Shown piece by piece: positions 25,239-33,844 of a stretch of DNA of 64,000 nucleotides (position 1 is its first letter; every line of letters starts with the position of its first letter). This DNA comes from Sideroxydans sp. (GTDB lineage: Bacteria; Pseudomonadota; Gammaproteobacteria; Burkholderiales; Gallionellaceae): contig VMTA01000011.1 of NCBI GenBank assembly GCA_013791855.1, forward strand, positions 1 through 64,000. Direction: 5' to 3'. The notes beneath the pieces were generated by a model. It worked only from the letters and a program-made list of their open reading frames with translations, ran no database searches and was not told the DNA's origin. A program made the translations under genes and the position numbers.

Positions 25239-27262
25239 GCCAGCCGCTGAAAATCGCGCCGGCCACGCTGGCCAAACTGGCCAAGCTCGGTATCCATCAC
25301 CGCGCCGACCTGCTGCTGCACCTGCCCCTGCGCTACGAAGACGAGACCCACCTCACCCCCATCGCCCAAGCATTGCCGGGCGAGACGGTGCAGGTGCAGG
25401 GCGAGGTCACCCATTGCGAAGTGATGTTCCGCCCGCGACGCACGCTAGTGTGCCGCATCCAGCAGGGCGACGAAGAACTCATCCTGCGCTTCCTCAACTT
25501 CTATCCCAGCCAGCAGAAACAGCTCGCCGTCGGCAAGACCATCCGCGCCATCGGCGAAGTGCGCGGTGGTTTCTTCGGGTTGGAGATGGTGCACCCGAAA
25601 TGCAAGTCGGTGGACGAGGACACGCCGCTGCCACAGAGCCTGTCGCCGGTGTATCCGACCACGGCCGGGCTGTCACAGACCGTGTTGCGCAAACTGATAA
25701 CCAACGCACTGGAGAATATCCCGCTCAGCGACACCCTGCCTGCGCCTCTAATCAAGCGATTGAAGTTAGCCGACTTCAGCGATAGCCTGCGCCTGCTGCA
25801 CAACCCGACGCCGGACATCTCCGCCGCCACGCTGGAGTCGCGCAGCCATGCCGCCTGGCGGCGCATCAAGTTCGACGAGCTGCTGGCGCAGCAACTGTCG
25901 ATGCGCGTGCATCACCGCGAACGCAGCAAGCGCATCGCTCCCGCCCTGCCCGCGCACGACAAGCTCACGCACGCTCTACTCGACAAGCTGCCGTTCCGGC
26001 TCACCGGTGCGCAGCAAAAAGTATGGCGCGAGATCGCGCACGACCTGTCGCAATCACACCCGATGCAGCGCCTGCTGCTGGGCGACGTCGGCAGCGGCAA
26101 GACCATCATCGCAGCGCTGGCCGCCTTGCAGGCGATAGAGAACGGCTATCAGGTCGCCTTCATGGCGCCGACCGAGATACTGGCCGAGCAGCATTATCTG
26201 AAACTGCGCGAGTGGCTCACGCCGCTCGGCATCGAACCGGTGTGGCTGTCCGGCAACTTGAAGAAGAAGGTGAAGACCGAGGCCGCCGCGCGCATCTCAT
26301 CGGGCGACACCCTGCTCGCCATCGGCACGCACGCGCTGTTCCAGAAGGATGTCGAGTTCCACAAGCTCGGCCTCGCCCTCATCGATGAACAGCACAAGTT
26401 CGGCGTGCAGCAACGGCTGGCTTTGCGCAACAAGGGCAAGGAACCGCACCAGCTGATGATGAGCGCGACGCCCATCCCTCGCACGCTGGCCATGAGCTAC
26501 TACGCCGATCTTGACGTGTCGGTGATCGATGAACTGCCGCCGGGGCGCACACCCATCGTCACCAAACTGGTGAGCGACGCGCGGCGCGAGGAAGTGTTCG
26601 AGCGCGTGCGCCAAGCCTGCCTCGTCGGCCGGCAGGCGTATTGGGTCTGTCCGCTGATCGACGAGAGCGAAGCGCTGCAATTGCAGACCGCACTGGACAC
26701 GCATGCCACGCTGACCGAGACTTTCCCAGAGCTGCGCATCGGCCTCGCCCACGGCAAGTTGAAAAGCGAAGAGAAAGCCGCCACCATGGCCGCATTCAAA
26801 TCAGGCGAACTGCAACTGCTGGTCGCCACCACGGTGATCGAGGTCGGCGTGGACGTGCCCAACGCCAGCCTGATGGTGATCGACCACGCCGAGCGCATGG
26901 GACTGGCGCAGCTGCACCAGATGCGCGGACGCGTCGGACGCGGCGCGGCGGAGAGCATGTGCGTGCTGCTGTTCCAGCAGCCGCTGTCGGAACTGGCGCG
27001 CGAACGGCTGCGTGTCATCTACGAGAACACGGACGGCTTCGTCATCGCGCAGCAGGACTTACAATTGCGCGGCCCGGGCGAACTGCTGGGTGCGCGCCAG
27101 AGCGGGGTGGCGATGTTGCGCTTCGCTGACATCAGCGAAGACGAAGAATTGCTGGAAGCAGCGCGCGACATCGCTGACGAACTGCTGCGCGACCACCCGG
27201 AAGCGGTACGCTCACACTTACAAAGATGGATGGCGAACAAGCATGACTTCCTGCAAGTCTGA
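25235..27262 (+). CDS. recG: RecG, ATP-dependent DNA helicase
   Basis: The 675-residue superfamily 2 helicase rescues stalled forks and branch-migrates Holliday junctions. An N-terminal wedge/OB domain precedes Walker [11 protein letters not shown], the DEQH box ([14 protein letters not shown]), MSATPIPRT, and motifs V-VI ([18 protein letters not shown] and QMRGRVGRG). It starts with TTG overlapping the ridA TGA, which suggests low, coupled translation. Its end overlaps ubiC by 20 bases. Confidence 0.96.
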   Translation: MSQPLKIAPATLAKLAKLGIHHRADLLLHLPLRYEDETHLTPIAQALPGETVQVQGEVTHCEVMFRPRRTLVCRIQQGDEELILRFLNFYPSQQKQLAVGKTIRAIGEVRGGFFGLEMVHPKCKSVDEDTPLPQSLSPVYPTTAGLSQTVLRKLITNALENIPLSDTLPAPLIKRLKLADFSDSLRLLHNPTPDISAATLESRSHAAWRRIKFDELLAQQLSMRVHHRERSKRIAPALPAHDKLTHALLDKLPFRLTGAQQKVWREIAHDLSQSHPMQRLLLGDVGSGKTIIAALAALQAIENGYQVAFMAPTEILAEQHYLKLREWLTPLGIEPVWLSGNLKKKVKTEAAARISSGDTLLAIGTHALFQKDVEFHKLGLALIDEQHKFGVQQRLALRNKGKEPHQLMMSATPIPRTLAMSYYADLDVSVIDELPPGRTPIVTKLVSDARREEVFERVRQACLVGRQAYWVCPLIDESEALQLQTALDTHATLTETFPELRIGLAHGKLKSEEKAATMAAFKSGELQLLVATTVIEVGVDVPNASLMVIDHAERMGLAQLHQMRGRVGRGAAESMCVLLFQQPLSELARERLRVIYENTDGFVIAQQDLQLRGPGELLGARQSGVAMLRFADISEDEELLEAARDIADELLRDHPEAVRSHLQRWMANKHDFLQV

Positions 27263-27788
27263 TTCTTTCTGGAACGGCTCCGCGCTGGGTTGCGGCGCAG
27301 TCATGCGCCCGTGGCTGAACGACCACGGCTCGCTCACACAACGCATCCAGCAGCGCTGCATGCAGTTCGCCGTAAAGTCAGTGCGCAGCGGGCTGGCGCG
27401 CATCGCCTACGATGAAGCTTCCGTGCTGTGCATCGCACCGCATCAGTTCGCCTATTCACGCGAAGTGTTTCTGCATGCCGACGGCAAACCGATGGTGTTC
27501 GCGCACAGCGCTTGTCACGCCGACGATCTGCGCGGCGCATGGCAAGCCATGAAAGGATTGGGCAACCGCTCGCTCGGCAGCCTGCTGTTCACCCATCCGC
27601 TGGTCGTGCGCCATCCACTGCACTTCGCCGCCCTGCGACCGCACCACCCGCTGTATCAAAGTGCCGTCACTGCCATAGCCGCCCGCCCGGAAAGACTCTG
27701 GGCGCGCCGCTCGCTGTTCACCCTGCACGGCGCACCGCTGCTGGTGACCGAGGTTTTTCTGCCCGAGATATTGAAGCTCAAGCTCTGA
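27243..27788 (+). CDS. ubiC: UbiC, chorismate pyruvate-lyase
   Basis: The 181-residue enzyme converts chorismate to 4-hydroxybenzoate and pyruvate, the first committed step of ubiquinone synthesis. It shows the UbiC pattern: WLNDHGSLTQRIQQRC near the N-terminus, the arginine in the REVFLH strand, and RRSLFTLHGAPLLVTEVFLPEI at the end. The start lies inside recG (20-base overlap), and ubiA follows 22 bases after the stop, so the three form an operon. Confidence 0.93.
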   Translation: MTSCKSDSFWNGSALGCGAVMRPWLNDHGSLTQRIQQRCMQFAVKSVRSGLARIAYDEASVLCIAPHQFAYSREVFLHADGKPMVFAHSACHADDLRGAWQAMKGLGNRSLGSLLFTHPLVVRHPLHFAALRPHHPLYQSAVTAIAARPERLWARRSLFTLHGAPLLVTEVFLPEILKLKL

Positions 27789-27810
27789 GTCGCTCGGGTA
27801 AAATCCCGGC

Positions 27811-28674
27811 ATGAACCTGAAACAACGCCTCTCGCTCTACATCCAGCTCACCCGCCTGAACCGCCCCATCGGCATCCTGTTGCTGCTGTGGCCGACCTTG
27901 TGGGCCGTGTGGATCGCCGGTGCGGGCAGTCCCTCATTGCTCATCATCTTCATCTTTACGCTGGGCACGGTGCTGATGCGTTCCGCCGGATGTGCCATCA
28001 ACGACTATGCCGACCGTCACATCGACCTGCATGTAGAGCGCACCCAGCACCGGCCGCTCACCAGCGGCAAGGTGAGCGAGCGCGAGACGGTGTGGCTGGC
28101 GGTGATACTGGCGCTGCTCGCCTTCGCGCTCATCCTGCCGCTCAACCCGCTCACATGGCTGCTCGCTTTCCCTGCCGTTTTCCTCGCCGGCAGCTACCCG
28201 TTCACCAAACGCTTCTTCGCCATCCCGCAAGCCTACCTCGGCATCGCCTTCGGCTTCGGCATCCCCATGGCCTTCGCCGCACAGATCGGTCATGTGCCGC
28301 CGGTAGCCTGGGTACTGCTACTCGCCAACGTATTCTGGGCCATCGCCTACGACACCGAATACGCGATGGTGGATCGTGATGACGACATCCATCTCGGCAT
28401 CCATTCCTCGGCATTGCTGTTCGGTAGTTTCGATGTGGCAGCAGTGATGACGTGCTACGCCATTACGCTGATCCTGCTGGCGCTGGCCGGCGTGATGGCC
28501 GGATTGGGAATGTTCTACTTCATCGGGCTGCTCGTTGCAGCGGGTGTCGCGCTACACCATTACAAGCTCATCAAGGACAGACAGCGCGAGGATTGCTTCA
28601 AGGCTTTCCTGCACAACAACTGGCTGGGTGCGGCGGTGTTTGCGGGGGTGGCGGGGGATTATCTGCTCGCTTGA
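27811..28674 (+). CDS. ubiA: UbiA, 4-hydroxybenzoate polyprenyltransferase
   Basis: The 287-residue membrane enzyme attaches the polyprenyl chain to 4-hydroxybenzoate. Both Mg-diphosphate motifs are visible: [20 protein letters not shown] and [13 protein letters not shown]. About eight or nine hydrophobic helices are present. It uses the products of ubiC directly upstream and of the polyprenyl synthase at 15.5-16.5 kb. Confidence 0.96.
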   Translation: MNLKQRLSLYIQLTRLNRPIGILLLLWPTLWAVWIAGAGSPSLLIIFIFTLGTVLMRSAGCAINDYADRHIDLHVERTQHRPLTSGKVSERETVWLAVILALLAFALILPLNPLTWLLAFPAVFLAGSYPFTKRFFAIPQAYLGIAFGFGIPMAFAAQIGHVPPVAWVLLLANVFWAIAYDTEYAMVDRDDDIHLGIHSSALLFGSFDVAAVMTCYAITLILLALAGVMAGLGMFYFIGLLVAAGVALHHYKLIKDRQREDCFKAFLHNNWLGAAVFAGVAGDYLLA

Positions 28675-28702
28675 GCCGCTCACATGGTTCCTGCCTGCAG
28701 CC

Positions 28703-28852
28703 TCAACTGCTCCAGATCGCACCTTCCTGCTCCATGTCCGCACCACTAAGGCCAGCGGCCCATTCCGGAAAATTCTCCGGTCTCCAGATACGTTCGTAGA
28801 GCACCTGCCAGTTACAGGAGACGCGGACACTGAGGGTACGACTTCCCAGCAT
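28703..28852 (-). pseudogene. Possible 3'-truncated SRPBCC-domain gene remnant
   Basis: A 49-residue frame begins MLGSRTLSVRVSCNWQ and runs through VLYERIWRPENFPEWAAGLSG before a stop. This resembles the first third of SRPBCC/polyketide-cyclase-like proteins, which are normally about 150 residues. The rest of the domain is not found before the ubiA end. It starts 2 bases beyond the Dps stop on the same strand. It may be a degraded gene or a short unrelated ORF; the resemblance is from memory. Confidence 0.35.
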
Positions 28853-28854
28853 GC

Positions 28855-29343
28855 TCACTCTTCCAGCAGACTCCTGAGCATCCACGCATTTTTCTCATGC
28901 ACTTCCATACGCGCTGACAAGAGGTCTACGGTGGGCTGGTCGCCCGCCTTCTCGGCGATGGGCAGCACTTCTCTTGCTGTGCGCGCGACGGTCTCCTGAC
29001 CATCCACCAGCTGGCGGATCATATCTTTCGCGCTGGGCACGCCGTCGCTCTCCTTGATGCTGGTGAGTGCGGCGAACTGCTTGTAGCTGCCCGGCGCCGG
29101 AAAGCCCAGCGTGCGGATACGTTCGGCCACCAGGTCGACGGCATTCCAGGTTTCGGTGTATTGCGTCATGAACATCAGATGCAATGTCTGAAACATGGGA
29201 CCTGTCACGTTCCAGTGGAAGTTGTGAGTCTTGAGATACAGCGTGTAGGTGTCGGCCAGCATGCGACTGAGACCGTCGGCGATCTTCTTGCGATCCTTGT
29301 CGTTGATGCCGATGTTGATGGCGACAGGTTTGTTCTTGCTCAT
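28855..29343 (-). CDS. dps: Dps-family ferritin-like protein
   Basis: The 162-residue protein has the Dps ferroxidase pattern [24 protein letters not shown] followed by [17 protein letters not shown]. Dps dodecamers bind DNA and store iron oxidised by peroxide. The start has an AAGGAG site. It lies next to rubredoxin reductase, rubredoxin, rubrerythrin and oxyR, so it is likely part of a peroxide response. Confidence 0.94.
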   Translation of the reverse strand: MSKNKPVAINIGINDKDRKKIADGLSRMLADTYTLYLKTHNFHWNVTGPMFQTLHLMFMTQYTETWNAVDLVAERIRTLGFPAPGSYKQFAALTSIKESDGVPSAKDMIRQLVDGQETVARTAREVLPIAEKAGDQPTVDLLSARMEVHEKNAWMLRSLLEE

Positions 29344-29403
29344 GATGGTTCTCCTTCAAACGTTGGTTGATGGATGGTGCGTCATGTGGCTGCACCGATG
29401 ATG

Positions 29404-30585
29404 TTACTCCTTTGCCCCGGGAAGCGGACTTTCCGCCACTGCCGGCAAAGGGTGTCCGAGCTGCTTGCTCATCTCGTTTCGTTCGGCGGCGTAGCGCCCG
29501 GTGAGCACGAAGCCGGTCATGCATTGTTCCGCATCGAGGAAGGCCATCTTCACGCCGTCGCTGTTGGCGCGCAGTTGCCAGTTGCCGACCGCATCACGCG
29601 CCACTGGCAACACCGCGACGGGATGCGCGGGCGTCTTGACCACCACCGGCATGGCGGGAAATACCACCGGTGTCTCGCACCCGGAAAGCGTCTTCGCCAG
29701 TGCGCGCGCCGCGTGCATGATGGGTAGCACGAAGGGTTGCACTTTCCCGTCGATCTCGGCGCAATCGCCCAACGCAAAGATGGCCGGGTCGCTGCTGCGC
29801 AGGTATGCATCCACCTTGATGCCGCGATTCACTTCCAAGCCTGCCGCCTGCGCCAATGCGATGCGCGGGCGCAAGCCCACTGCGGATATCACCAGACCGG
29901 TTTGCAGTTGCGTGCCATCCGCCAGCGTCAGGGTATAGCCATTCTCGCGACGATCCACGCGGCTGACCGAGGTACCGAAATGCCAATCCACACCGATCGC
30001 CGCAAGGGGGGCGAGCAACTGCTTGCCCGCCTGTTCCGGCATCAGGCTGGCGAGCGGATACGGACCGGGATCGATGACACTGACTTTGTAACCGGTTGTC
30101 GCCCAGTCGTTGGCGAATTCGCAGCCGATGAGTCCGCCGCCCATGATGGTGATGTGCCCCACCCCCTGCACGGACTTGCGCAACTGTGCGTAGTCAGCGA
30201 TGTCGTTGACCGACATCACCGCATCAGCAGCATCACCCTGCACCGGGATGCGGATGGGGTCGGCTCCCAGTGCGATCACCAGCCTGTCGTATGCCAGCTC
30301 GCCCGCACTGGTAGCCAGCTTTTTGTTCGTGCGGTCGATAGCATGCACCTCGGTCTCCGCCAGCAGCGTGATGCCGAGTTGCGCGGCCATCTCCGCCGCG
30401 CGCGTCAGCACCAGTCCGGCGGCATCCTTACCTTGCGCATAGGCATTGGAGAGCATGGGCTTGGAGTAGAAATCGCCGCTGTCGCGCGTGACCAGCGTGA
30501 CCGGGATATCTCGATCCAGTTTGCGCAGTTCACGGATGACGGAGTAACCCGCCAGGCCGCTTCCTAGTACGACGATTGGTTTCAT
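29404..30585 (-). CDS. Rubredoxin-NAD+ reductase, FAD-dependent
   Basis: The protein of 393 residues has two dinucleotide-binding motifs: VVLGSGLAGYSVIRELRKLD at the N-terminus for FAD and ITIMGGGLIGCEFANDWATTG mid-protein for NAD. A third, GDCAEIDG, is the flavin-binding GD motif. It transfers electrons from NADH to rubredoxin, whose gene lies 160 bases upstream on the same strand. I chose the ATG at 30585, which AAAGGAG precedes by 8 bases; an ATG two codons earlier is too close to it. Confidence 0.88.
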   Translation of the reverse strand: MKPIVVLGSGLAGYSVIRELRKLDRDIPVTLVTRDSGDFYSKPMLSNAYAQGKDAAGLVLTRAAEMAAQLGITLLAETEVHAIDRTNKKLATSAGELAYDRLVIALGADPIRIPVQGDAADAVMSVNDIADYAQLRKSVQGVGHITIMGGGLIGCEFANDWATTGYKVSVIDPGPYPLASLMPEQAGKQLLAPLAAIGVDWHFGTSVSRVDRRENGYTLTLADGTQLQTGLVISAVGLRPRIALAQAAGLEVNRGIKVDAYLRSSDPAIFALGDCAEIDGKVQPFVLPIMHAARALAKTLSGCETPVVFPAMPVVVKTPAHPVAVLPVARDAVGNWQLRANSDGVKMAFLDAEQCMTGFVLTGRYAAERNEMSKQLGHPLPAVAESPLPGAKE

Positions 30586-30606
30586 GCTCATCTCTCCTTT
30601 ACTTGT

Positions 30607-30750
30607 TTAGCAGGCTGAAAAACGTAGCGAGGATGGTCAGATGCAAGGCGCGCGGCACACAGCGACGAAGACATACCGATTGGGTAGGCTAGGAAGCGAG
30701 CACCGCGCAACGCCGCAGATGACCACCACAGTAGTTTTGCAGCCCGCTAA
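30607..30750. repeat. ~140-bp dispersed hairpin element, copy B
   Basis: Ends TTAGCAGGCTGAAAAAC and GTTTTGCAGCCCGCTAA are complementary. The inner blocks match copy C over most of its length, for example GAGCACCGCGCAACGCCGCA and ACATACCGATTGGGTAGGC. It lies between rubredoxin and its reductase, and the rubredoxin TAG stop lies inside the element's terminal bases. Confidence 0.88.
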
Positions 30751-30911
30751 ACCTCGATCATCTCGAAGTCGGCCTTCGCCACTCCGCAATCCGGGCACGC
30801 CCAGTTCTCGGGGATGTCCGCCCATTTTGTACCGGGCTTGATGCCTTCTTCGGGCAAACCCTGTGTCTCGTCGTAGATGAATCCGCACACCACACATTGC
30901 CAAACTTTCAT
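30747..30911 (-). CDS. Rubredoxin
   Basis: This 54-residue protein begins [15 protein letters not shown] and ends with [16 protein letters not shown], so the two C-x2-C knuckles that bind one iron are both present, with the usual [14 protein letters not shown] spacing. An AAGGAG site precedes the start. It should accept electrons from the reductase downstream and pass them to the adjacent rubrerythrin, which lacks its own rubredoxin domain. The stop codon is formed by the last bases of a repeat element. Confidence 0.96.
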   Translation of the reverse strand: MKVWQCVVCGFIYDETQGLPEEGIKPGTKWADIPENWACPDCGVAKADFEMIEV

Positions 30912-30940
30912 GTCGTTCTCCTTAAATTATCTAGTTGCTA

Positions 30941-31414
<474 letters not shown>

Positions 31415-31481
31415 GGTGTTCTCCTTGGTTGGTTGTCGGGTGGCGCCCTGGCCACGGGTGCAATGTAGGCCTATCTGAGTC

Positions 31482-31496
31482 ATCAATCCAATTGAT
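31482..31496. promoter_or_regulatory. Candidate OxyR site between rubrerythrin and oxyR
   Basis: ATCAAT-CCA-ATTGAT is a palindrome that contains a T-N11-A LysR box. It lies in the shared intergenic region, 68 bases from the rubrerythrin start and 87 bases from the oxyR start. A LysR-type regulator usually binds such a site to control both genes. Confidence 0.5.
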
Positions 31497-31534
31497 TGTT
31501 CAAAGTAAGTTGATTTACTATGCAAATCACATAC

Positions 31535-31566
31535 GCGGTCATTCCGGCGCAGGCCGGAATGACCGC
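31535..31566. repeat. Perfect 32-base palindrome in oxyR leader
   Basis: Arms of 14 bases (GCGGTCATTCCGGC and complement) flank a GCAG loop. It resembles a single REP-like unit of the family seen as doublets elsewhere, with CCGG in place of CCCGC. It ends 17 bases before the oxyR ATG, so the hairpin would lie right at the ribosome site. Confidence 0.8.
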
Positions 31567-31582
31567 TCAACAGGAGAACACC

Positions 31583-32485
31583 ATGACCCTCAACGAACTG
31601 CGCTTCATCGTCGCCGTGGCACAGGAACGCAACTTCCGCCGCGCGGCGGTAAAGTCATTCATCAGCCAGCCCGCGCTATCGCTGGCGATACAGAAGCTGG
31701 AGGAAGAACTCGGCCTGAAGATATTCGAGCGCGGCAAGAGCGAGGTCTCGCTCACGCCGGTGGGCAGCGCCATCGTGGAGCAAGCGCAGCGTGTGCTGGA
31801 AGAGGCGGAGCGCATCCGCGAGATCGCCGCGCAGGGCAAGAACCAGCTCAGCACGCCGCTGCGCCTCGGCATCATCCACAGCGTCAGCCCCTATCTGCTG
31901 CCCGACCTGATCCCGGAGTTGAAACGGCTCGCCCCGCAGATGGCACTGGAAGTGGAAGAGAACATCACCGCCAACCTCGAAGCCTTGCTGCGCAACGGCA
32001 AGCTGGACGTGATCATCATCGCCTTGCCGTTCGGAGATTCCGGCATCCTCACCCATCCCCTGTATGACGAACCGTTCGAAGTGGTGGTGAGCAACGACCA
32101 CCGCTGGGCCGCACGGCGCAGCATCAAGCCGGCCGAACTGGCACAGGAGAAAGTGCTGCTACTGGATTCCGGCCACTGTTACAGCAATCAGGTGGACGAG
32201 GCCTGCCCCGGCAGCCGCAGGAACGACAGCGTGCAGCACGGCACCTCGCTGGAGACCATCCGCAACATGGTGGCTTCCGGCCTGGGCATCACCGTGCTGC
32301 CCGCCTCGGCCAACAGCGCGCGCTACCGCAGCAAACTGTTGAGCGTCGTGCCCTTCACCAAGCCCGTACCCTCGCGCCGCATCGCCTTGGCCTGGCGCAA
32401 GAGTTTCGCCCGCACCCAGGCGGTGGAAGTGCTGGCCGCAGCGGTAGCCCAAGCCAAGATCACCGGCATCCACCATCTGGACTAA
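31583..32485 (+). CDS. oxyR: OxyR, peroxide-sensing LysR regulator
   Basis: The 300-residue regulator has an N-terminal winged helix-turn-helix (NFRRAAVKSFISQPALSLAIQKLEEELG) and the OxyR redox pair Cys199 and Cys208 (GHCYSNQVDEAC), the same numbers as in E. coli. Peroxide oxidises these to a disulfide and switches on target genes. It is divergent from rubrerythrin. CAGGAG precedes the ATG at 31583; the frame extends upstream through a REP-like palindrome that is unlikely to be coding. Confidence 0.93.
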   Translation: MTLNELRFIVAVAQERNFRRAAVKSFISQPALSLAIQKLEEELGLKIFERGKSEVSLTPVGSAIVEQAQRVLEEAERIREIAAQGKNQLSTPLRLGIIHSVSPYLLPDLIPELKRLAPQMALEVEENITANLEALLRNGKLDVIIIALPFGDSGILTHPLYDEPFEVVVSNDHRWAARRSIKPAELAQEKVLLLDSGHCYSNQVDEACPGSRRNDSVQHGTSLETIRNMVASGLGITVLPASANSARYRSKLLSVVPFTKPVPSRRIALAWRKSFARTQAVEVLAAAVAQAKITGIHHLD

Positions 32486-32586
32486 TCCCTCGCCAGAAAA
32501 ATGGATACAGCAGGGCTGTTGGCGTTGCCCGTTGCCCGGCGTAGAATGCAGGCAAGCCTCACCGCACCCAATGTCAGGAGCCCAAC

Positions 32587-33090
32587 ATGCCATCCATACC
32601 CGGCCTCTCCGTTTCCAGCCTGAACAACTATGCGCAGCAGCAGCCGGTGGGCACTTCGTCCACCCCGTCGCAGCCGCCGCAGGACACGCAGGATCGATCT
32701 GCGAATGCGCAGAACAATGTGGTCGCCACGCTGACCAGCAACGAACAGAGTTCCTCCACCTCCGCGCTGACCTACAACGCATCCGGTCTGCTGAGCCGCT
32801 TCCAGCAAACCGTGCCGCAAAGCACCAGCACTGACACCGAACAGGCTGCACGGGATGCCATACTGAACGCGCAGGACGCGATCACGCAGGCGCAGGGTTC
32901 CTTCGATTCCGGCCAAGCATCGACCGGCAATTCCGCGATCGACACATTAGCCAGCTTCGGACAAGGCGACGTAGCGACCAAGAACGGCGAAAGCAGCCAG
33001 ACCGCGCAAGCCGCCATCGCTCAAGCGCAATACGCCAAGAATCAAGCACTGAACGATCTCCGCAGCAACAGCACCGCAACCACCGCCTGA
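32587..33090 (+). CDS. Low-complexity Ser/Gln/Ala-rich protein, unknown
   Basis: The 167-residue protein is rich in Ser, Thr, Gln, Ala and Asn with no cysteine and few hydrophobics. The N-terminal half looks disordered (QQQPVGTSSTPSQPPQDTQD) and the C-terminal half may form helices (EQAARDAILNAQDAITQAQG and TAQAAIAQAQYAKNQALNDL). AGGAG precedes the ATG. No signal peptide is seen. It resembles short proteins found next to flagellar or surface genes, but I cannot assign a family. Confidence 0.65.
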   Translation: MPSIPGLSVSSLNNYAQQQPVGTSSTPSQPPQDTQDRSANAQNNVVATLTSNEQSSSTSALTYNASGLLSRFQQTVPQSTSTDTEQAARDAILNAQDAITQAQGSFDSGQASTGNSAIDTLASFGQGDVATKNGESSQTAQAAIAQAQYAKNQALNDLRSNSTATTA

Positions 33091-33140
33091 CTTCATCGCA
33101 CGCACCCTGAAGCGGTGCGCGCAAACCCGATGGGGACAAC

Positions 33141-33770
33141 ATGACTACCCCACGCCAGCCCTACCGCCAGAACCCGTTCCTGCGCACCAGCTACACGCTG
33201 ATCGCACCGCTGTATGATTTTGTCATCGAAGCGCCGATGCGCGCCGCACGCAAGCACTCGCTGGCCGCGCTTCCCGCTATGGCAGGGCAAAATGTATTGG
33301 TCAGCGGCGCGGGCACCGGTCTTGATCTGCCGCACTTGCCGACCATGCATCGCTACACCGCGCTCGACTTCAACGCTGACATGCTGGCGCGCGCCCGGCC
33401 GCGCGGCGCACATCTGGATATAGATTTCATCCTCGGCGACAGCATGGCGTTGCCGTTCGACGATGCGCAATTCGATGTCGTGGTGCTGCACCTGATCGTG
33501 GCGGTGGTGCCGGAACCGCATCGCGCCTTGAGCGAAGCGGCGCGCGTATTGAAGCCGGGCGGCAAGATATTGCTATTCGACAAGTTCCTGCAGCCGGGCC
33601 AGCGCGCGCCCGTGCGCCGCTTGCTCAACGGCCTGTCGCGCCGCATGGCGACGCGCATGGATGTGGTGTTCGAGGAAGTCTTGAGCCAGGTGCCGCAGCT
33701 CACCGTGGAGAGCGATACACCGGCGCTGGGTGGCGGATGGTTCCGCAAGATCATATTGAACAAACATTGA
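33141..33770 (+). CDS. Class I SAM-dependent methyltransferase
   Basis: The 209-residue enzyme has SAM-binding motifs: VLVSGAGTGLDLPHLP (motif I), YTALDFNADMLARAR (motif II), and LALPFDDAQFDVVVLHL-type and VLKPGGKILLFDK segments (motifs III-IV). The N-terminal RTSYTLIAPLYDFVI is like the Methyltransf_11/UbiE-type lipid methyltransferases. A phospholipid or quinone substrate is possible but not shown. Confidence 0.85.
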   Translation: MTTPRQPYRQNPFLRTSYTLIAPLYDFVIEAPMRAARKHSLAALPAMAGQNVLVSGAGTGLDLPHLPTMHRYTALDFNADMLARARPRGAHLDIDFILGDSMALPFDDAQFDVVVLHLIVAVVPEPHRALSEAARVLKPGGKILLFDKFLQPGQRAPVRRLLNGLSRRMATRMDVVFEEVLSQVPQLTVESDTPALGGGWFRKIILNKH

Positions 33771-33844
33771 ACCTGCCTGTCCACACTGCACCTGCACCGG
33801 GTTCAGGCACAATGTGTAACACCTCATGTGAAGCGAGAATCGAT

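Noticed and set aside
32587-33090. Flagellar or pilus protein
   Set aside because: Composition alone hints at it, but no signal peptide, coiled-coil pattern or neighbouring motility gene supports the call.
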